A stretch of 64,000 nucleotides of DNA from Globodera rostochiensis (lineage: Eukaryota > Nematoda > Chromadorea > Rhabditida > Heteroderidae), in the NCBI GenBank assembly GCA_018350325.1, contig JAEVLN010000010.1:558001-622000 (forward strand), in the 5' to 3' direction. Position 1 is the first letter of the stretch. Every line of letters starts with the position of its first letter. This document shows positions 9,939-21,967 of the stretch, piece after piece. The notes below the pieces were generated by a model that was not told the DNA's origin, made no database searches, and was given only the letters and a program-made list of their open reading frames with translations. The position numbers and the translations under genes were made by a program.

Positions 9939-12900
9939 ATGGCCAATTCTATCACTTCTTCTGTCAATGAAACAATTGTAATTTGGGCCACCATTTTTGC
10001 CTCAACCGAAATGGTCATCGAAATTGTGACACTTCTAATTTCGGCATTCAACTTTTCTCTTCTCTACACAACGGCATTGCTTCATCCCAATTTAAAGTGC
10101 ATTTTGTTGGTACAAAGTGCCGCCATTGCTTTGGCACGTGATATGCAATTTTTTATATGCTTTTTATATGAAATTATTAATTAATAAATATTAAAATATT
10201 TTGTTTTTATAATTTAATAAAATAATAATATTTAAGCAAGAAGTTATTCGTATCATTTTTGTGTCCTTGAAATTTGCCAACTCCGACATGTTTTTCCACG
10301 GGGCAATCCCAGTGCAAATTGTCGGGATGGCATCACTTTACTTTCGCAATTTGATGGGCCATGTTTTGATGGCCGAGCGCGTCTTTGCAACTGTATATTT
10401 TAGAACATATGCCGACAACAAGGCCAAACACTTTACCATTTGTTGGATGGGCACTTTGGTAAGTCAACAAACAATCCTTTAAATGGTTAGGTCGGAATAA
10501 ACAAAAACCATTTTTGATAATTCAAAAAAGAATATTAATCTGATTTAAACAGATTTTTTTGATAAAGAGGGGTGGTAGGTATTTTGTCAGGGATGGGATT
10601 TCGTTCCGTATTCCGTGTTTGAAAATTGTAAAAATTGGATTCCGTGTCAGAAAATTGGATTCCGTATATTCCGTGTCAGAAAATTGGATTCCGTATATTC
10701 CGTGTCAGAAAATTGGATTCCGTATATTCCGTGTCAGAAAATTGGATTCCGTATATTCCGTGTCAGAAAATTGGATTCCGTATATTCCGTGTCAGAAAAT
10801 TGGATTCCGTATATTCCGTGTCAGAAAATTGGATTCCGTATATTCCGTGTCAGAAAATTGGATTCCGTATATTCCGTGTCAGAAAATTGGATTCCGTATA
10901 TTCCGTGTCAGAAAATTGGATTCCGTATATTCCGTGTCAGAAAATTGGATTCCGTATATTCCGTGTCAGAAAATTGGATTCTGTATATTCCGTGTCAGAA
11001 AATTGGATTCCGTATATTCCGTGTCAGAAAATTGGATTCTGTATATTCCGTGTCAGAAAATTGGATTCCGTATATTCCGTGTCAGAAAATTGGATTCCGT
11101 ATATTCCGTGTCAGAAAATTGGATTCCGTATATTCCGTGTCAGAAAATTGGATTCCGTATATTCCGTGTCAGAAAATTGGATTCCGTATATTCCGTGTCA
11201 GAAAATTGGATTCCGTATATTCCGTGTCAGAAAATTGGATTCCGTATATTCCGTGTCAGAAAATTGGATTCCGTATATTCCGTGTCAGAAAATTGGATTC
11301 TGTATATTCCGTGTCAGAAAATTGGATTCCGTATATTCCGTGTCAGAAAATTGGATTCTGTATATTCCGTGTCAGAAAATTGGATTCCGTACCCGGATGC
11401 CATTATTTGAACAAATTCATTTTCACAACAGTTGGCCATTTCGATTTGGAACACTTTTGTGCAGCATGGCGTGTTCTTCTTCGTCAACATGGCTACATTT
11501 GTCAGCGCTTGCATTCTCTTCGTCTTAGGACTCGTCGAAATTTTGGTCTTTCATTTTAAGAGATTTTATAATTCAAAATATTATTTATTAATTCGTCGTA
11601 TTATTTTAGTCGCTGTCGGCCATTTATTTGTACAATTTGCGAAAATATAAAAGTGAACTTTATTTTACATTAAATGAACGCTTTCAGGTTTGTTGTCTCT
11701 AACAAAATTGGATTTAAATAAAAATAATTAATTAATTATCCAAATAATAATATTTGATGTTGATGGTCTGGCATTTTATGGGCTTTTACATTTTCCAAAA
11801 GCTTTTTATCAGATAATCCATGAACAAACAAACAGTTCGTCATTTTTCGTCCCCAATGAAAGCAAATAAAATCTTTGAAAACCGTTGAAAGTATTCAATT
11901 GCAATTGTACGAATGGTTTTAGCTTAATCAAAGGTTCACAAATTAGAGCTTTTATATATATACCGATTTTATTTTATTTGCTTAGCTAATGACTAAGTTA
12001 TGACTGACGGCGTCAAGTTGTCCGGTTCCGTTAATTTTGGTGCATTTTTTGCTTTTTAACACCGCTGCCCCACAAAATGCCAACGCCACGAAATGTTTTG
12101 GCCTCGAAAATGTTCAAAAAGAATGAATTCGATCATAATTTGCCTTATTTGTTGTAATCAATTTGCTTTTTGACAATTTCGAGGCCAATAGATTTTTGGA
12201 AAATTTTGAATCTTCGAAGAAAAAAAAGTTCGAATTCTAATATGGGAGTCAAAATTCGTGATTCTAAACTCTGAAAATACAACAAATACAACTTTTAAAA
12301 CAAATATAACTAAAAATCCAACAAATTAAATTACAAAATAAACTTTTTTTCAGTTATCCGAAAATATTCGCACAGCAAAACAGTTGGCCCCAACAATTTT
12401 CCTGCACTTTTTCAATTCGAATGTGCTGAATTTGGTGACTTTTTTAATGTATTTTGACGTTTTGGTGGAAGACAATCAAAAAAGTTTCGGCTTTTGGTTC
12501 CTTTCGGTGCACAACGCAATTTGCTGCTCATTCATCGAAGTCACCGTCATTACGTAAGAAATTTGTGGGCTTTTTTTGTTGTCAAATCCACGAAACAATA
12601 AAATAAATGCCCCCCCCCCGTATTTTATTCGATTCAATAATTTTGGCTTAGTCTAATCATAGGCACGCAAAAGGTTTATTATATGATCACTATAGTAATA
12701 GGAAGAGGGTTTTTAGGCACAAAACAGGCGTTGAACTTCATTTAATCAAAACCTAACCCAGAGTCCAAAATCCAAGATAGGCACTAAACATCACAAAAGT
12801 CCAAAATCGGCATAAAAATCCCAAAAAGTCCAAAATCGGCATAAAAATCCCAAAAAGTCCAAAATCGGCATAAAAATCCCAAAAAGTCCAAAATCGGCAT

Positions 12901-13994
12901 AAAAGCCCAAAAGTCCAAAATCGGCATAAAAGCCCAAAAGTCCAAAATCGGCATAAAAATCCCAAAAAGTCCAAAATCGGCATAAAAATCCCAAAAAGTC
13001 TAAAATCGGCATAAAAGCCCAAAAGTCCAAAATCGGCATAAAAATCCCAAAAAGTCCAAAATCGGCATAAAAATCCCAAAAAGTCCAAAATCGGCATAAA
13101 AATCCCAAAAAGTCTAAAATCGGCATAAAAGCCCAAAAGTCTAAAATCGGCATAAAAGCCCAAAAGTCCAAAATCGGCATAAAAATCCCAAAAAGTCCAA
13201 AATCGGCATAAAAATCCCAAAAAGTCTAAAATCGGCATAAAAGCCCAAAAGTCTAAAATCGGCATAAAAGCCCAAAAGTCCAAAATCGGCATAAAAATCC
13301 CAAAAAGTCCAAAATCGGCATAAAAATCCCAAAAAGTCTAAAATCGGCATAAAAATCCCAAAAAGTCTAAAATCGGCATAAAAATCCCAAAAAGTCTAAA
13401 ATAGGCACTAAAACAAACCCCTCAAAAAATTTTCAGGGAGAAGGCCATGCTTTTATATTAACTTTGTGCTTACACATTTTGATAGAAGAATAGTAACCGT
13501 TTCATTCTTTTGACTAGGGTTCCTCCCCGACCCCTCGGGGGCGGGAAAAAGTCGGGGTCGGGATTTTCGTCCCCGACTAAAAAAAAGTCGGGGGTCGGGG
13601 TTTTCCCAACAGAAATCCCAAAAAATTCAAAAAGTCGAGGTCGGGGAGGGACGAAAACCCCGACTGAAAAAAGTCTGGGTTTGGGGACGGGGAGGAACCC
13701 TACTTTTGACACCTCTTCAATCTTCGAACATTTTTTTCACACAACCCTGGGGGGGGCTGATCTGAAATTTGATCAGATTGAATGTTTCCAATTTTTAGCC
13801 ATCATCCGGTGATCAAACGTAAAGCGATTGCTTGGTTAAAGACAATGAACAAATGTTCCAAAGCGCGAGTGAACGACGATTCATCGACAACGGCGCAAAA
13901 TGGGAAAAATTTGGTGAATATTCACGGACAAAGTTTACTCACAAATTCTGAGCCACAAGTTTATTTCAAAAAGTTGAGAGAAGAATGGAAGTGA
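9939..13994 (+). CDS. Chemoreceptor, Sra/Srab/Sre-like 7TM GPCR (334 aa)
   Basis: Six exons with matching phases: 9939-10137, 10241-10458, 11432-11545, 11610-11687, 12354-12553, 13799-13994 (1,005 nt). The product is a seven-helix membrane receptor, expected in chemosensory neurons. Family marks are LHPNLKCILL after TM1, the MAERVFATVYFRTY segment after TM3 (DRY-like position), LNERFQLSENIRTAKQL before TM6, and THHPVIKRK at the start of the cytoplasmic tail. Assignment to sra, srab or sre is not settled by eye. Introns are unusual: intron 2 (10459-11431) is mostly a 29-bp minisatellite, and intron 5 (12554-13798) holds a 26-28-bp minisatellite plus a MITE. Long frames across these arrays are not coding. 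Confidence 0.85.
10631..11393. repeat. 29-bp minisatellite in chemoreceptor intron 2
   Basis: About 26 near-identical copies of a 29-base unit containing GTGTCAGAAAATTGG and ATTCCGTAT. A CAGGGATGGGATTTCG just before it (10589) looks like the left end of a hAT-type MITE, so the array may be an expanded MITE interior. Since 29 is not a multiple of 3 and no stop occurs in the unit, all three forward frames are open by accident. Confidence 0.9.
12780..13410. repeat. 26-28-bp minisatellite in chemoreceptor intron 5
   Basis: About 22 units of GTCCAAAATCGGCATAAA followed by AATCCCAAAAA or AGCCCAAAA, giving alternating 28- and 26-base lengths. Flanking TTTAGGCAC and TAGGCACTAAA words suggest origin from an element related to the TAGGCACTAAA sequence near 51710. 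Confidence 0.85.
13515..13702. mobile_element. hAT-type MITE with CGGGGTCGGG words
   Basis: Ends TAGGGTTCCTCCCCG / CGGGGAGGAACCCTA are inverted and the exact 8-bp duplication CTTTTGAC flanks it (13507-13514, 13703-13710). It lies inside intron 5 of the chemoreceptor gene. The interior is GTCGGGG words. Confidence 0.9.
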
Positions 13995-14869
13995 ATTTAT
14001 TTTTTAAATTGCTGAATATTCGATATGTTCGTCGTCATGTGTAAATGGGGTTTTTAATCAAAAAAACGATCAAATAATCAAATTTGTGTAAAAATATTTA
14101 AAAATCCCATTCATCATTTCGAAATGAATAAAAAATGTTGAGAAGCAATCAGCAGCACATCAAAATGCCAATTTTGTCACGTTTTTCGGCGCTCAACGAA
14201 TAAAGCAGTACCAGACGGCGTGTATGACAGCCGGAATCCACAACAAAATACTAAATAAAATACTTTTTGTTAAAAAATTTATTATAAAAATTTAAAAAAA
14301 AATGACCGACCAAAGAACGACAGAAATAAGCACGTGTTGGTTGCACTCGCCCGACTTGAGCAGAATGGCAATCGGCTGGAAAAGGGGCGGCAAAATTGTT
14401 TAAAGTCAATTCAAATGCCTACCGGCACAAAGAAGCAACAAATCAACTCCAAAATTGCCAAAATCAAATCGCCAGCTTCCATAATTGAGGATGGACAAAA
14501 TATTTTTTATAAATCAAATTTTAAAATTGAATTTAAATTAATTGTATTCAAATAAATTGAGCAAATGTTAGGCTTTAAATCTTTAAATATGCGGCGAGGT
14601 CGGGGGTGGGGGGGCGGGGAATTGAATGAATAAAATGAAACGTTGTGACTAATGCAAAATTACGAAAGGGAGAAGAAAACGTAAAAACGTGTAAAATGGG
14701 GGAAATGTGTTGTGCTGCTGGTGCTGCTTGCTGCAGAGGTAACGATTGTTTTCTGTTTACGTTTCATTTCCCCAATTTCCTCTCTATCTCTCTCTCTTTT
14801 CGACAACCTTGGGGCAGGGAAATGGGGGAAACAAACAAAATAAACAGAGAGAATTGCTGGGGCATCTCC
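13995..14869. other. Intergenic, no gene seen
   Basis: AT-rich sequence with a short open frame at 14334-14555 that shows no recognisable motif, and G-rich runs near 14600. Nothing assigned. Confidence 0.4.
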
Positions 14870-15400
14870 CTCTCCCCAACAGAGAGAGTCCCTCCCCAAC
14901 CCCAATAAACAGCCCTCCCACGCCCCCCCCCACCCCCGGGGGCAGTCCTCCCCCACCCCTCCCCATCAATCCATACCCTACGCCAATAAATCCCCCCCCC
15001 CTGCAGCGGGGGCCATCCCCCCCCCCAGAAAATTTCGGGTCATCCCTTCCCCCCTGCGGCGGGGGCCATCCCTCCCCCCCCAGAAAATTACGGGTCATCC
15101 CTTCCCCCCCCCCCCACCCCCCCCCCTCCACCACTGTGGGGCCATCTTTCCCCCCCGCACCAGCAATCCATATCCTGGCCCAAGAAATCCTCCCCCCCTG
15201 CGGCCCATCTCTTCTACCGCCCCCCTCCCCCCCCCCCCAGAAAATTGCGGGTCATCTTTCCCCCCCCCCCCTGCAGGGCCATCTTTCCCTCCCCCCCCCC
15301 AGCGCCATCAATCCATATCCTACCCCAATAAATCCCTCCCCCACCAAACCCCCCGCCCCCACCTCTCCGCCCCTTCCCTCCCTTCAACCGAAAATTTTTT
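14870..15400. repeat. C-rich low-complexity tract
   Basis: Runs of 7-12 C separated by short words such as AGAAAATTNCGGGTCATC, GGCCATC and CAATCCATACCCTA, repeated four or five times. The complementary strand has many G-runs and could form quadruplexes. The Pro-rich open frame here is compositional. Confidence 0.8.
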
Positions 15401-15603
15401 CGTTAATCTCTTCATCATTCGCTCTCATATCGTCTTTACCCGTCATGACTCATAGAAAATTGGATGTTAAAATTAAAATAAAAAGATTTGTTGAATTCGG
15501 AATAAATGTCAAAGCTACCAACTAAATAGAACACTTTTATGATTTTGGGGTTTGATCGTTCGGACTGAAAAGAAAAAATGATTTCGAGCTGTTTGATATG
15601 TAC

Positions 15604-16120
15604 CGCCGACATTTCCGGTGCCGACATTTCCGGCGCTTACATTTGCGGTTAGACATCCGGCGCCGACATTTCCGACTAGACATCCGCGCCGACATTTGAG
15701 ACATCCGGTGCCGACATTTCCGGCACCGACATTTCCGGTGCCGACATTTCCGGCACCGACATTTCCGGTGCCGACATTTCCGGCGCCTACATTTGCGGTT
15801 AGACATCCGGCGCCGACATTTCCGACTAGACATCCGCGCCGACATTTGAGACATCCGGTGCCGACATTTCCGGTGCCGACATTTCCGGCGCCTACATTTG
15901 CGGTTAGACATCCGGCGCCGACATTTCCGACTAGACATCCGCGCCGACATTTGAGACATCCGGTGCCGACATTTCCGACTAGACATCCGCGCCGACATTT
16001 GAGACATCCGGTGCCGACATTTCCGACTAGACATCCGCGCCGACATTTCTGGCGTCGGCATTTCCGGCTAGACATCTGGCGCCGACATTTCCGGTGCCGA
16101 CATTTCGGCTAGACATCCGG
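15604..16120. repeat. GCCGACATTTCCGG minisatellite with higher-order units
   Basis: Short units GCCGACATTTCCGGT, CTAGACATCCG and GACATTTGAGACATCCGG are arranged into larger repeats of about 120 bases seen at 15640, 15785 and 15895. Reading frames on both strands here are repeat artefacts. Confidence 0.85.
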
Positions 16121-16879
16121 GGCGCCGATATTTCCCGACATTTCATTTTGCCAACAATTTGACGATAATTTTCGGCCCAACGGCATTTTAACCTTTCAAA
16201 AAATCTCCACTCGAGTATCGTAAAATATTTGATTAAATTCTCTCTAGGAAAAAAATGTGGCACCTGTTCTTGTTGTTTTTGCCCTAACTGAATTAATGCG
16301 TGTCAAAACCTAATTATTGTGCTGGACCACCAAAAGCTTTATAGCGTTAGTTAAAGTTAATCACATATTCTTTCATCCAAAAGCATAAGAAAATTCAATT
16401 TATTACTAATTAAGCTGCCCTGCTTAAAACTTTGAAATTTAAACTCGACGGTCACAATTGATAGTTTTTTTATCTTAGTTTAAAATTTATTATTATTTTA
16501 AATAATTTAAGATTTAAGCTTGTTAGCTTCAAACCTGTTTAGGGTCATAGCCAGTTATTAAATCGGCCAAAAATTTGCAGGGAATAAAATTTGCCCAAAT
16601 TTTTTTTAAACAATCAAAATGGGCGTTTTTCTCTGATTAGGAAGAATTTTTGATTAAAAGGTACAAAATTAGATAAAAATGTACCTAAATTACAAATTAC
16701 AAAGCTGCTGCTTTAAGTCCATTTAAGCAGCAGCAGGTGTTGCTTATTCCAGCCACTTTGGGGAGCAGGTTCTTTGTATGATGCCAAATCCGTCGAAACG
16801 CGCGCACTTTTATTTTTATCTAAAAGTGCCGCGTTTTCTTGGCATTTTTAAACAAAAATATATGCCCTAAAATTTGGAG
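16121..16879. other. Intergenic upstream of Srt-like gene
   Basis: AT-rich, no gene seen. A CAGCAGCAGG-type stretch lies at 16690-16740. Confidence 0.4.
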
Positions 16880-18645
16880 ATGGAAATTTTTCTGGACAAC
16901 AAACGTTTTGATTCCCTCTACAATTGTTCCTTCTACGATTATGAATCGGTTCCGCGAGAACGACGCCAAAATGTCATACCGGGGGCATTCCTGCTGTGCT
17001 TGTACATTGTTTTTGAGGTTAAAAACGGCGAAAAAACATTTTGAACAAAAATTTAAGGAACATTTAAAAATAAAATTTTGATTATCAATTAAAAAATGCA
17101 TAAATAATGGTAATAAAATTATTTTATATTACATTGTTTTTAGAAACTTTGCAATGATAGGTTAAAAAAAAGATTAATTAATTTTATTTTAAATATTTTA
17201 TTTACGCGCTTTATTGGTTATTTTATTAGGGATAGGATTTTTAGTCACTAAACAAAATAGTCACTAAAAAGTGACAGATCCTATTTATTATTATTATTAT
17301 ACATATTTTGAATATGTGCCTTTTTAGTTGCTCTATTTGCCCTGTTTGTGGGTGTTTTTGCGTGCCAATGATGCTCGTCGTGAGTCGTGTTACCGGCTGA
17401 TGCTGCTGATGGCCATGCTGAGCATGTTGAGCATCAATTCGAGCTGTTTGATCATTGGAGTGTATGCGATCAGAGGCGACGTTTTCTGTGACAGACCCAA
17501 CATCAATTTTCTGATCGGAATGTTTTGTTTCGGTGAGCTTTGATGTTTTATTATTGCTGATTGATGCTTTTTTATTTAAATAATATGAAAATAAACAACA
17601 ATTTGAAAGAAGAAAGCTTTGTTTTAATTAAAAAAATAAATGAATTTTGCTAATTTTCGTTTAATTTAAACATTTTTTTTTTGGCTATCTGATTAGTTCG
17701 TTTCATTTTTTTGCTTTAATTTTAGCCACTTATTGTGCCGAGTCGATGGTCAATTTCATTTTGGCACTGAACCGGTGCGTCGAAATGTGCAATGAACGGA
17801 TTTGTGGACAAATTTTTGGTCGGCATCGCGTGTACATTTGGATGCTCGGAGCGCTTATTTATGGTGCCACGATGGGATTCGCTTTTCCGCCTCCGATTCC
17901 CAACGGAATGCTTGTCGGCTGGTTTTGGAACCCGCACTTGCCGTACAGTGACGACAAAAATGGAAATGTATAAAAACTTACTATTTTTTTGGCAAAAAAA
18001 ATCCAATAAAATGTGAAAATTTGCAATTTATTTGTTAGTATCAGCACATTCTGTTGCCATTGCACAATTTCTGCATTGGATTTGGCCTACCACTGCTGTA
18101 TTTGATCTTTTATGTGCTGATGCGACGCAAATTACGACTGATCAGCAACAGCAGCAGCAGCAATGATCAGCAACAACGCGCTGGGGTCGACCATCGACCA
18201 AATCAAATGAATGTTTGTCGTCATTTAAACAAAAAAAAAGCTTCTTAAATTTGGCCATTTTTAGGTGTTCCTCCAAGTGCTGCTGATCAGCATGCTGAAC
18301 ATTTCGTTCACCTATTTGTACCTGTATATGCAGTACTTCACCGTTCCAAATTGGGCCATCATTTTTGCCAGCTTTGCCTGGGCATGCTCACAGGGTCAGC
18401 CTTTTTTGCTTTGTTTTGTTATTTTTGATATTCTAAATGATTAAAATTTTCATATTATTTAGATGTAAAAATGATTAAAAAGGAGTACAATTTTTATTTT
18501 ATTTTAAGGCTTCATCCCGATCATTTACATAACGCTGAACCGATCAATTGCAAAAGGCTTCAAAAACATTTTTGTGACAGAAAAAGCCAAACAATTTGTC
18601 TCCACCGTTTTTTTGTATCGCAATCAGCCGCCGGCAAACGGATGA
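16880..18645 (+). CDS. Chemoreceptor, Srt-like 7TM GPCR (341 aa)
   Basis: Six exons, phases consistent: 16880-17017, 17328-17532, 17726-17967, 18039-18212, 18265-18394, 18509-18645 (1,026 nt). Srt marks are an N-terminal YNCSFYDYE...IPGAFLLCLYIVFE leading into LLYLPCLWVF across the first splice, then SCYRLMLLMAMLSMLS in TM2 and VFCDRPNINFLIGMF in TM3. ALNRCVEMC follows TM3 at the DRY-like position. TM6 and TM7 are given by LLISMLNISFTYLYLY and IIYITLNRSIAKGF. It is expected to act as a chemosensory receptor. It follows the other chemoreceptor on the same strand 2.9 kb away; the two belong to different families, so this is a small cluster and not a tandem duplicate. The donor of exon 4 (AAT/GTTTGT) is the least certain junction. 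Confidence 0.85.
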
Positions 18646-18829
18646 GAAGTGAATGAATGAATGAATGAATGAATGAATGGTGCACATTAAAGAATTGTTA
18701 TTTAATTTCAGAATGCAATGCGGGGTGGGCGGCACGGCGTGCAAAAAGGGGGGGGGGGGAATATACCGGGGAGGACAAAGCTTAGTGTTAAGAAATTGAC
18801 CTAAATTTAACCAAAAAAAAAAGAACGGC

Positions 18830-20143
18830 CATCAACTCGTTTTTCACCAACTCGTTTTTTAATCAACTCGTTTTTGGATCAACTCGTTTTTTCTGATTCG
18901 ACTCGTTTTTTCTGATCCGACTCGTTTTTTCTGATTCAACTCGTTTTTTCTGATTCGACTCGTTTTTTCTGATTCAACTCGTTTTTTCTGATTCAACTCG
19001 TTTTCTAGTAACAAATGCGCGTTTTTCGAGAAAAATACGTGCTAAAAAAGTAGAATACATCAGAAATCGCCGTTATATTTATTTAGTGGATAACTTTTTG
19101 CATCAAATTCGAGTTCACTCCAATCAGGAAAAATTCCTATAGGTAATTTTTCTTAGAAAAGGATATTTATTCAGAGCAATTATAATGCATGATTTCAATC
19201 ATTGAATAGAATCAATATACTAACCGGTGTGAAAGTCTTGCAATACAATTCATAAAAATTCAATAAAAATTAACAACATCAACTTCTTCATTAGGCGCAG
19301 GTGCGACATTTTCGTCGCCTTCGACATCTGATAATGCGGCAATAAGCCCATTTTCGTCCAAACTCGCATTAAAAATAAACAATGATTCCAAATACAGTCC
19401 TGAAAAATTACTTGTTTGGTTGCTTGCGCATTACCGCAAGCGTTGTCTCGAATTTTGGTGCGTTCATCGTTCGGCTTGTCGCTGTACTTCTGCGCTACAC
19501 GACATTCAATCCGGACTTTCGCAGAGGCCGTGTTTTCCCGAGATCCCAATGCCAATTCTGCTTGCACTATTCGGCGTTCCTTAGATAGAAAATGATTGTA
19601 AAATTAAATCTTTGTAATACCTGAACTCCAACTACACTCGTCTTCAGAATGGGCTCCCAGAAATGTGCATACTTGGGCCCGTCGTCGGCCCAGATTCCTC
19701 CTTCACGGACCTTCCGTGCCGGCAATTTGGCATCACTCGGCACTTCCTTCTTATCCTTCTTCATCCTGCACAAACAAAACGCTGCTGCCCATCAGCACTT
19801 TTTTTCCCTGCACAAGTCCATTTGTAGCAAAAATTTGGATTCGCAGAATAATCCGAAATCATCAACGATTTGGAGCCTATCCGTTGAGTGTAGCAAGACA
19901 TGTGGCTGAAAGATATTTGGATCGCTCAAATGTAAAAAGTTATCCACTAAATAAATATAACGGCGATTTCTGATGTATTCTACTTTTTTAGCACGTATTT
20001 TTCTCGAAAACGCGCATTTGTTACTAGAAAAACGTGTTGAATCAGAAAAAACGAGTTGAATCAGAAAAAACGAGTCGAATCAGAAAAAACGAGTTGATCC
20101 AAAAGAGTTGATTAAAAAACGAGTTGGTGAAAAACGAGTTGAT
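18830..20143. mobile_element. Long-TIR foldback element, possibly Mutator-like
   Basis: Left arm 18830-19099 and right arm 19933-20143 are inverted copies. Each has iterated CAACTCGTTTTT words, then TTACTAG, GCGCGTTTT, ACGTGCTAAAAAAGTAG, CGCCGTTATATTTATTT and GTGGATAACTTTTT. Arms of 210-270 bp around a coding remnant recall Mutator-like elements. I could not define a target duplication. Confidence 0.65.
19250..19910 (-). pseudogene. Decayed gene inside the long-TIR element
   Basis: Minus-strand coding pieces: about 19904-19768 (contains CYKWTCAGKKSADGQQRFVC, a CxxC-type zinc-ribbon or FLYWCH-like start), 19764-19621 (ARKVREGGIWADDGPKYAHF), 19579-19412 (SRENTASAKVRIECRVAQK) and 19390-19250, ending in an acidic tail (LSDVEGDENVAPAPNEEVD). 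Exon 19621/19579 joins with agreeing GT-AG signals. A frame break lies after 19412 and another near 19767, so it is probably not functional. The zinc-binding start would suit a transposon-encoded protein, but no transposase core was seen. Confidence 0.45.
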
Positions 20144-20400
20144 ATTTTACCAAAAAAAACCCTTTTAATTTTTTGCAACATTATGCCAAATACCCAAGGC
20201 TTTTTAAATTTTTCTTTTATTGTCCAAAAAACCACAAAAAATCTACAAAAGTCCACAAGAGCAAGAAGCAGCATTTAACAGATCGAAAGGCTAAGGAGCA
20301 AAATTTTTTAACTTCACGGCTCCCATCCCACCTTTACAATGTACACAATTTTATTGATCTGTAAATACTTTGTGCGAGTTTTTGTCCATACAAAGTGAAC

Positions 20401-21587
20401 TAGAGTGCGGCGCAGGACCGGATCCTGCGCAGGATTTTGCAGGATCCGGTCCGCAATCCTGCACTTTTTGGGCTTTTGCAGGATTGCAGGATTTGCAGGA
20501 TTAATCCCGCAGGATCCGATCCTGCAAACAATTTTGAATCCAATCCTGCAACAGGATACGCAAATTTGACTGCGGATCCTGCAAGTATTAAATTTAGTAA
20601 AGAATAATGCCATTTTACATCCAATAATGTTGTAGTGTAGTGGTTAAGGCTATGGGTAGGAAATGTTTTGGTTGGGGTTCAAACCCCCGACCATGTAAAT
20701 GATTTTTTATTTCAATGAGTATCTATAGCGGAGGAAACAATTTCTAAAAATAATAAAAAATATTTCTGATTTTAAAAAATCAAGTCAAACATGATGAAAA
20801 CCCACAATTTTTTTTTTCGCAAATTACTCGCCATTTCTTAATGTGTTTGAAGATGATAAATGGATTTAAAAAATTAATATATTTTATGCTTTCCCACTGA
20901 AGACATTGCTGAAATTATATGAAAAAATTTTATTGATAACAATTTCTTCACCTCCGACCCAGTTGTTTTGCACTTTACACTTTTCTTAACAAGATTCATT
21001 AAAATTTCCAAAAATTTTCTCCGGCGGCGTCTATCGGCACCGCCGACCCCTCCCATTCCTAAAAAAAACATCAAAAAAAGGCCGATTTTTAAATTTTGGT
21101 TGAAAACTCCTAACAACTTTTTTTGCCAGAAAAATGCCAGCAAAATCTTTTTTTTGACCTTCACTGTCCTTTTTTGAAAAATTTTTGTTGGCACCCCTGA
21201 ATAAAACGGAAAAACATACCCCTATGAATCGATTTTAAAAAGCGAAAAATACACCCCCTAAAAATCGACTTTTTGCCCCCCCCCGGAAAAAAATCCTGGC
21301 TACGTGCCTGCCCCAACCCGAAAATTTGCCCCGACATGGCTAACCCCGCCCCCGACTTGCCCGCTCCCGAGGGACTGGGGAGGAATCCTATTTTTTAGGC
21401 CAAAATTGATTTTTGAAAATACTCAACCTGCAATCCTGCGCAGGATCCTGCAAATTATTAATGCAGGATTAGCAAGGATTGCAGGATTGCAGGATTTGCA
21501 GGATTAATCCCGCAGGATCCGATCCTGCAAAAATTTTGAATTCCAATCCTGCAACAGGATCCGCAAATTTGATTTTGCCGCACTCTA
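20401..21587. mobile_element. hAT-type element with GGATCCTGCA words (1.19 kb)
   Basis: Ends TAGAGTGCGGC / GCCGCACTCTA are inverted. Flanks AAGTGAAC and GAGTGAAC are an 8-bp duplication with one change. Both ends carry TCCTGCAGGATT-type words (20415-20590, 21425-21570). The middle holds a tRNA-like sequence, a GGCGGCGTC hairpin at about 21020 and C-rich words. No transposase. Confidence 0.75.
20641..20700 (+). repeat. tRNA-like sequence, probable SINE head or pseudogene
   Basis: TAGTGTAGTGGTTAAGGC resembles a Pol III A box and GGGGTTCAAACCCC a B box and T arm, about 45 bases apart. The anticodon arm and acceptor stem do not close convincingly, so I do not call a tRNA. Confidence 0.4.
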
Positions 21588-21699
21588 GAGTGAACGAATA
21601 AATTAACCTTTATACATCAACAGAACATAAATAAGGGCAAATTACACACGATTCCATAATTTATCTTTGAAAGCAATCAAAATCCGACAAAAAGATGTC

Positions 21700-21855
21700 C
21701 TCGTTGGGGTTGTCACCCCGACCCCGACCCCGTCCCCGACCCCGCTAGGCCTTTTTTCGGGGTTTTCCCCGACCCCGACCCCGATACTTCTGACCCCGAA
21801 AAACCCCGACCCCGAACCCCATCCCCGACTCGGGGTCGGGGTTAGCATACACCCC
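21700..21855. repeat. CCCCGACCCCGA repeat block, probable MITE interior
   Basis: GGGGTTGTCACCCCGACCCCG... to ...CGGGGTCGGGGTTAGCATACACCCC. Words match other hAT-type MITE interiors here; clean ends were not found. Confidence 0.5.
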
Positions 21856-21967
21856 TAAAGATGGCATCATTGAGTGACAAAATTCAGGCTTGACTGTGGT
21901 GGACGCGTACTTTTTGTCAAAATTTATTTCATTTTTACAAATTTAGTGACAAGAAATCGATGGTCAG

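Noticed and set aside
10631..11393. CRISPR-like regular repeat array
   Set aside because: Units are tandem with no variable spacers, and the context is a nematode intron.
10559..11559. Three overlapping forward ORFs of 283-314 codons
   Set aside because: They are the three frames of a 29-bp stop-free minisatellite inside an intron; the chemoreceptor exons on either side splice in phase without it.
12753..13350. Minus-strand ORFs rich in FLGFLCRFWTFWDFYAD
   Set aside because: Translation of the 26-28-bp minisatellite in intron 5; composition simply repeats.
14746..15525. 259-codon Pro-rich ORF
   Set aside because: It is the translation of a C-run tract with no start context, splice signals or family match.
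15515..16112. ORFs on both strands over the GCCGACATTTCCGG array
   Set aside because: Open on both strands because the repeat lacks stops; no independent support.
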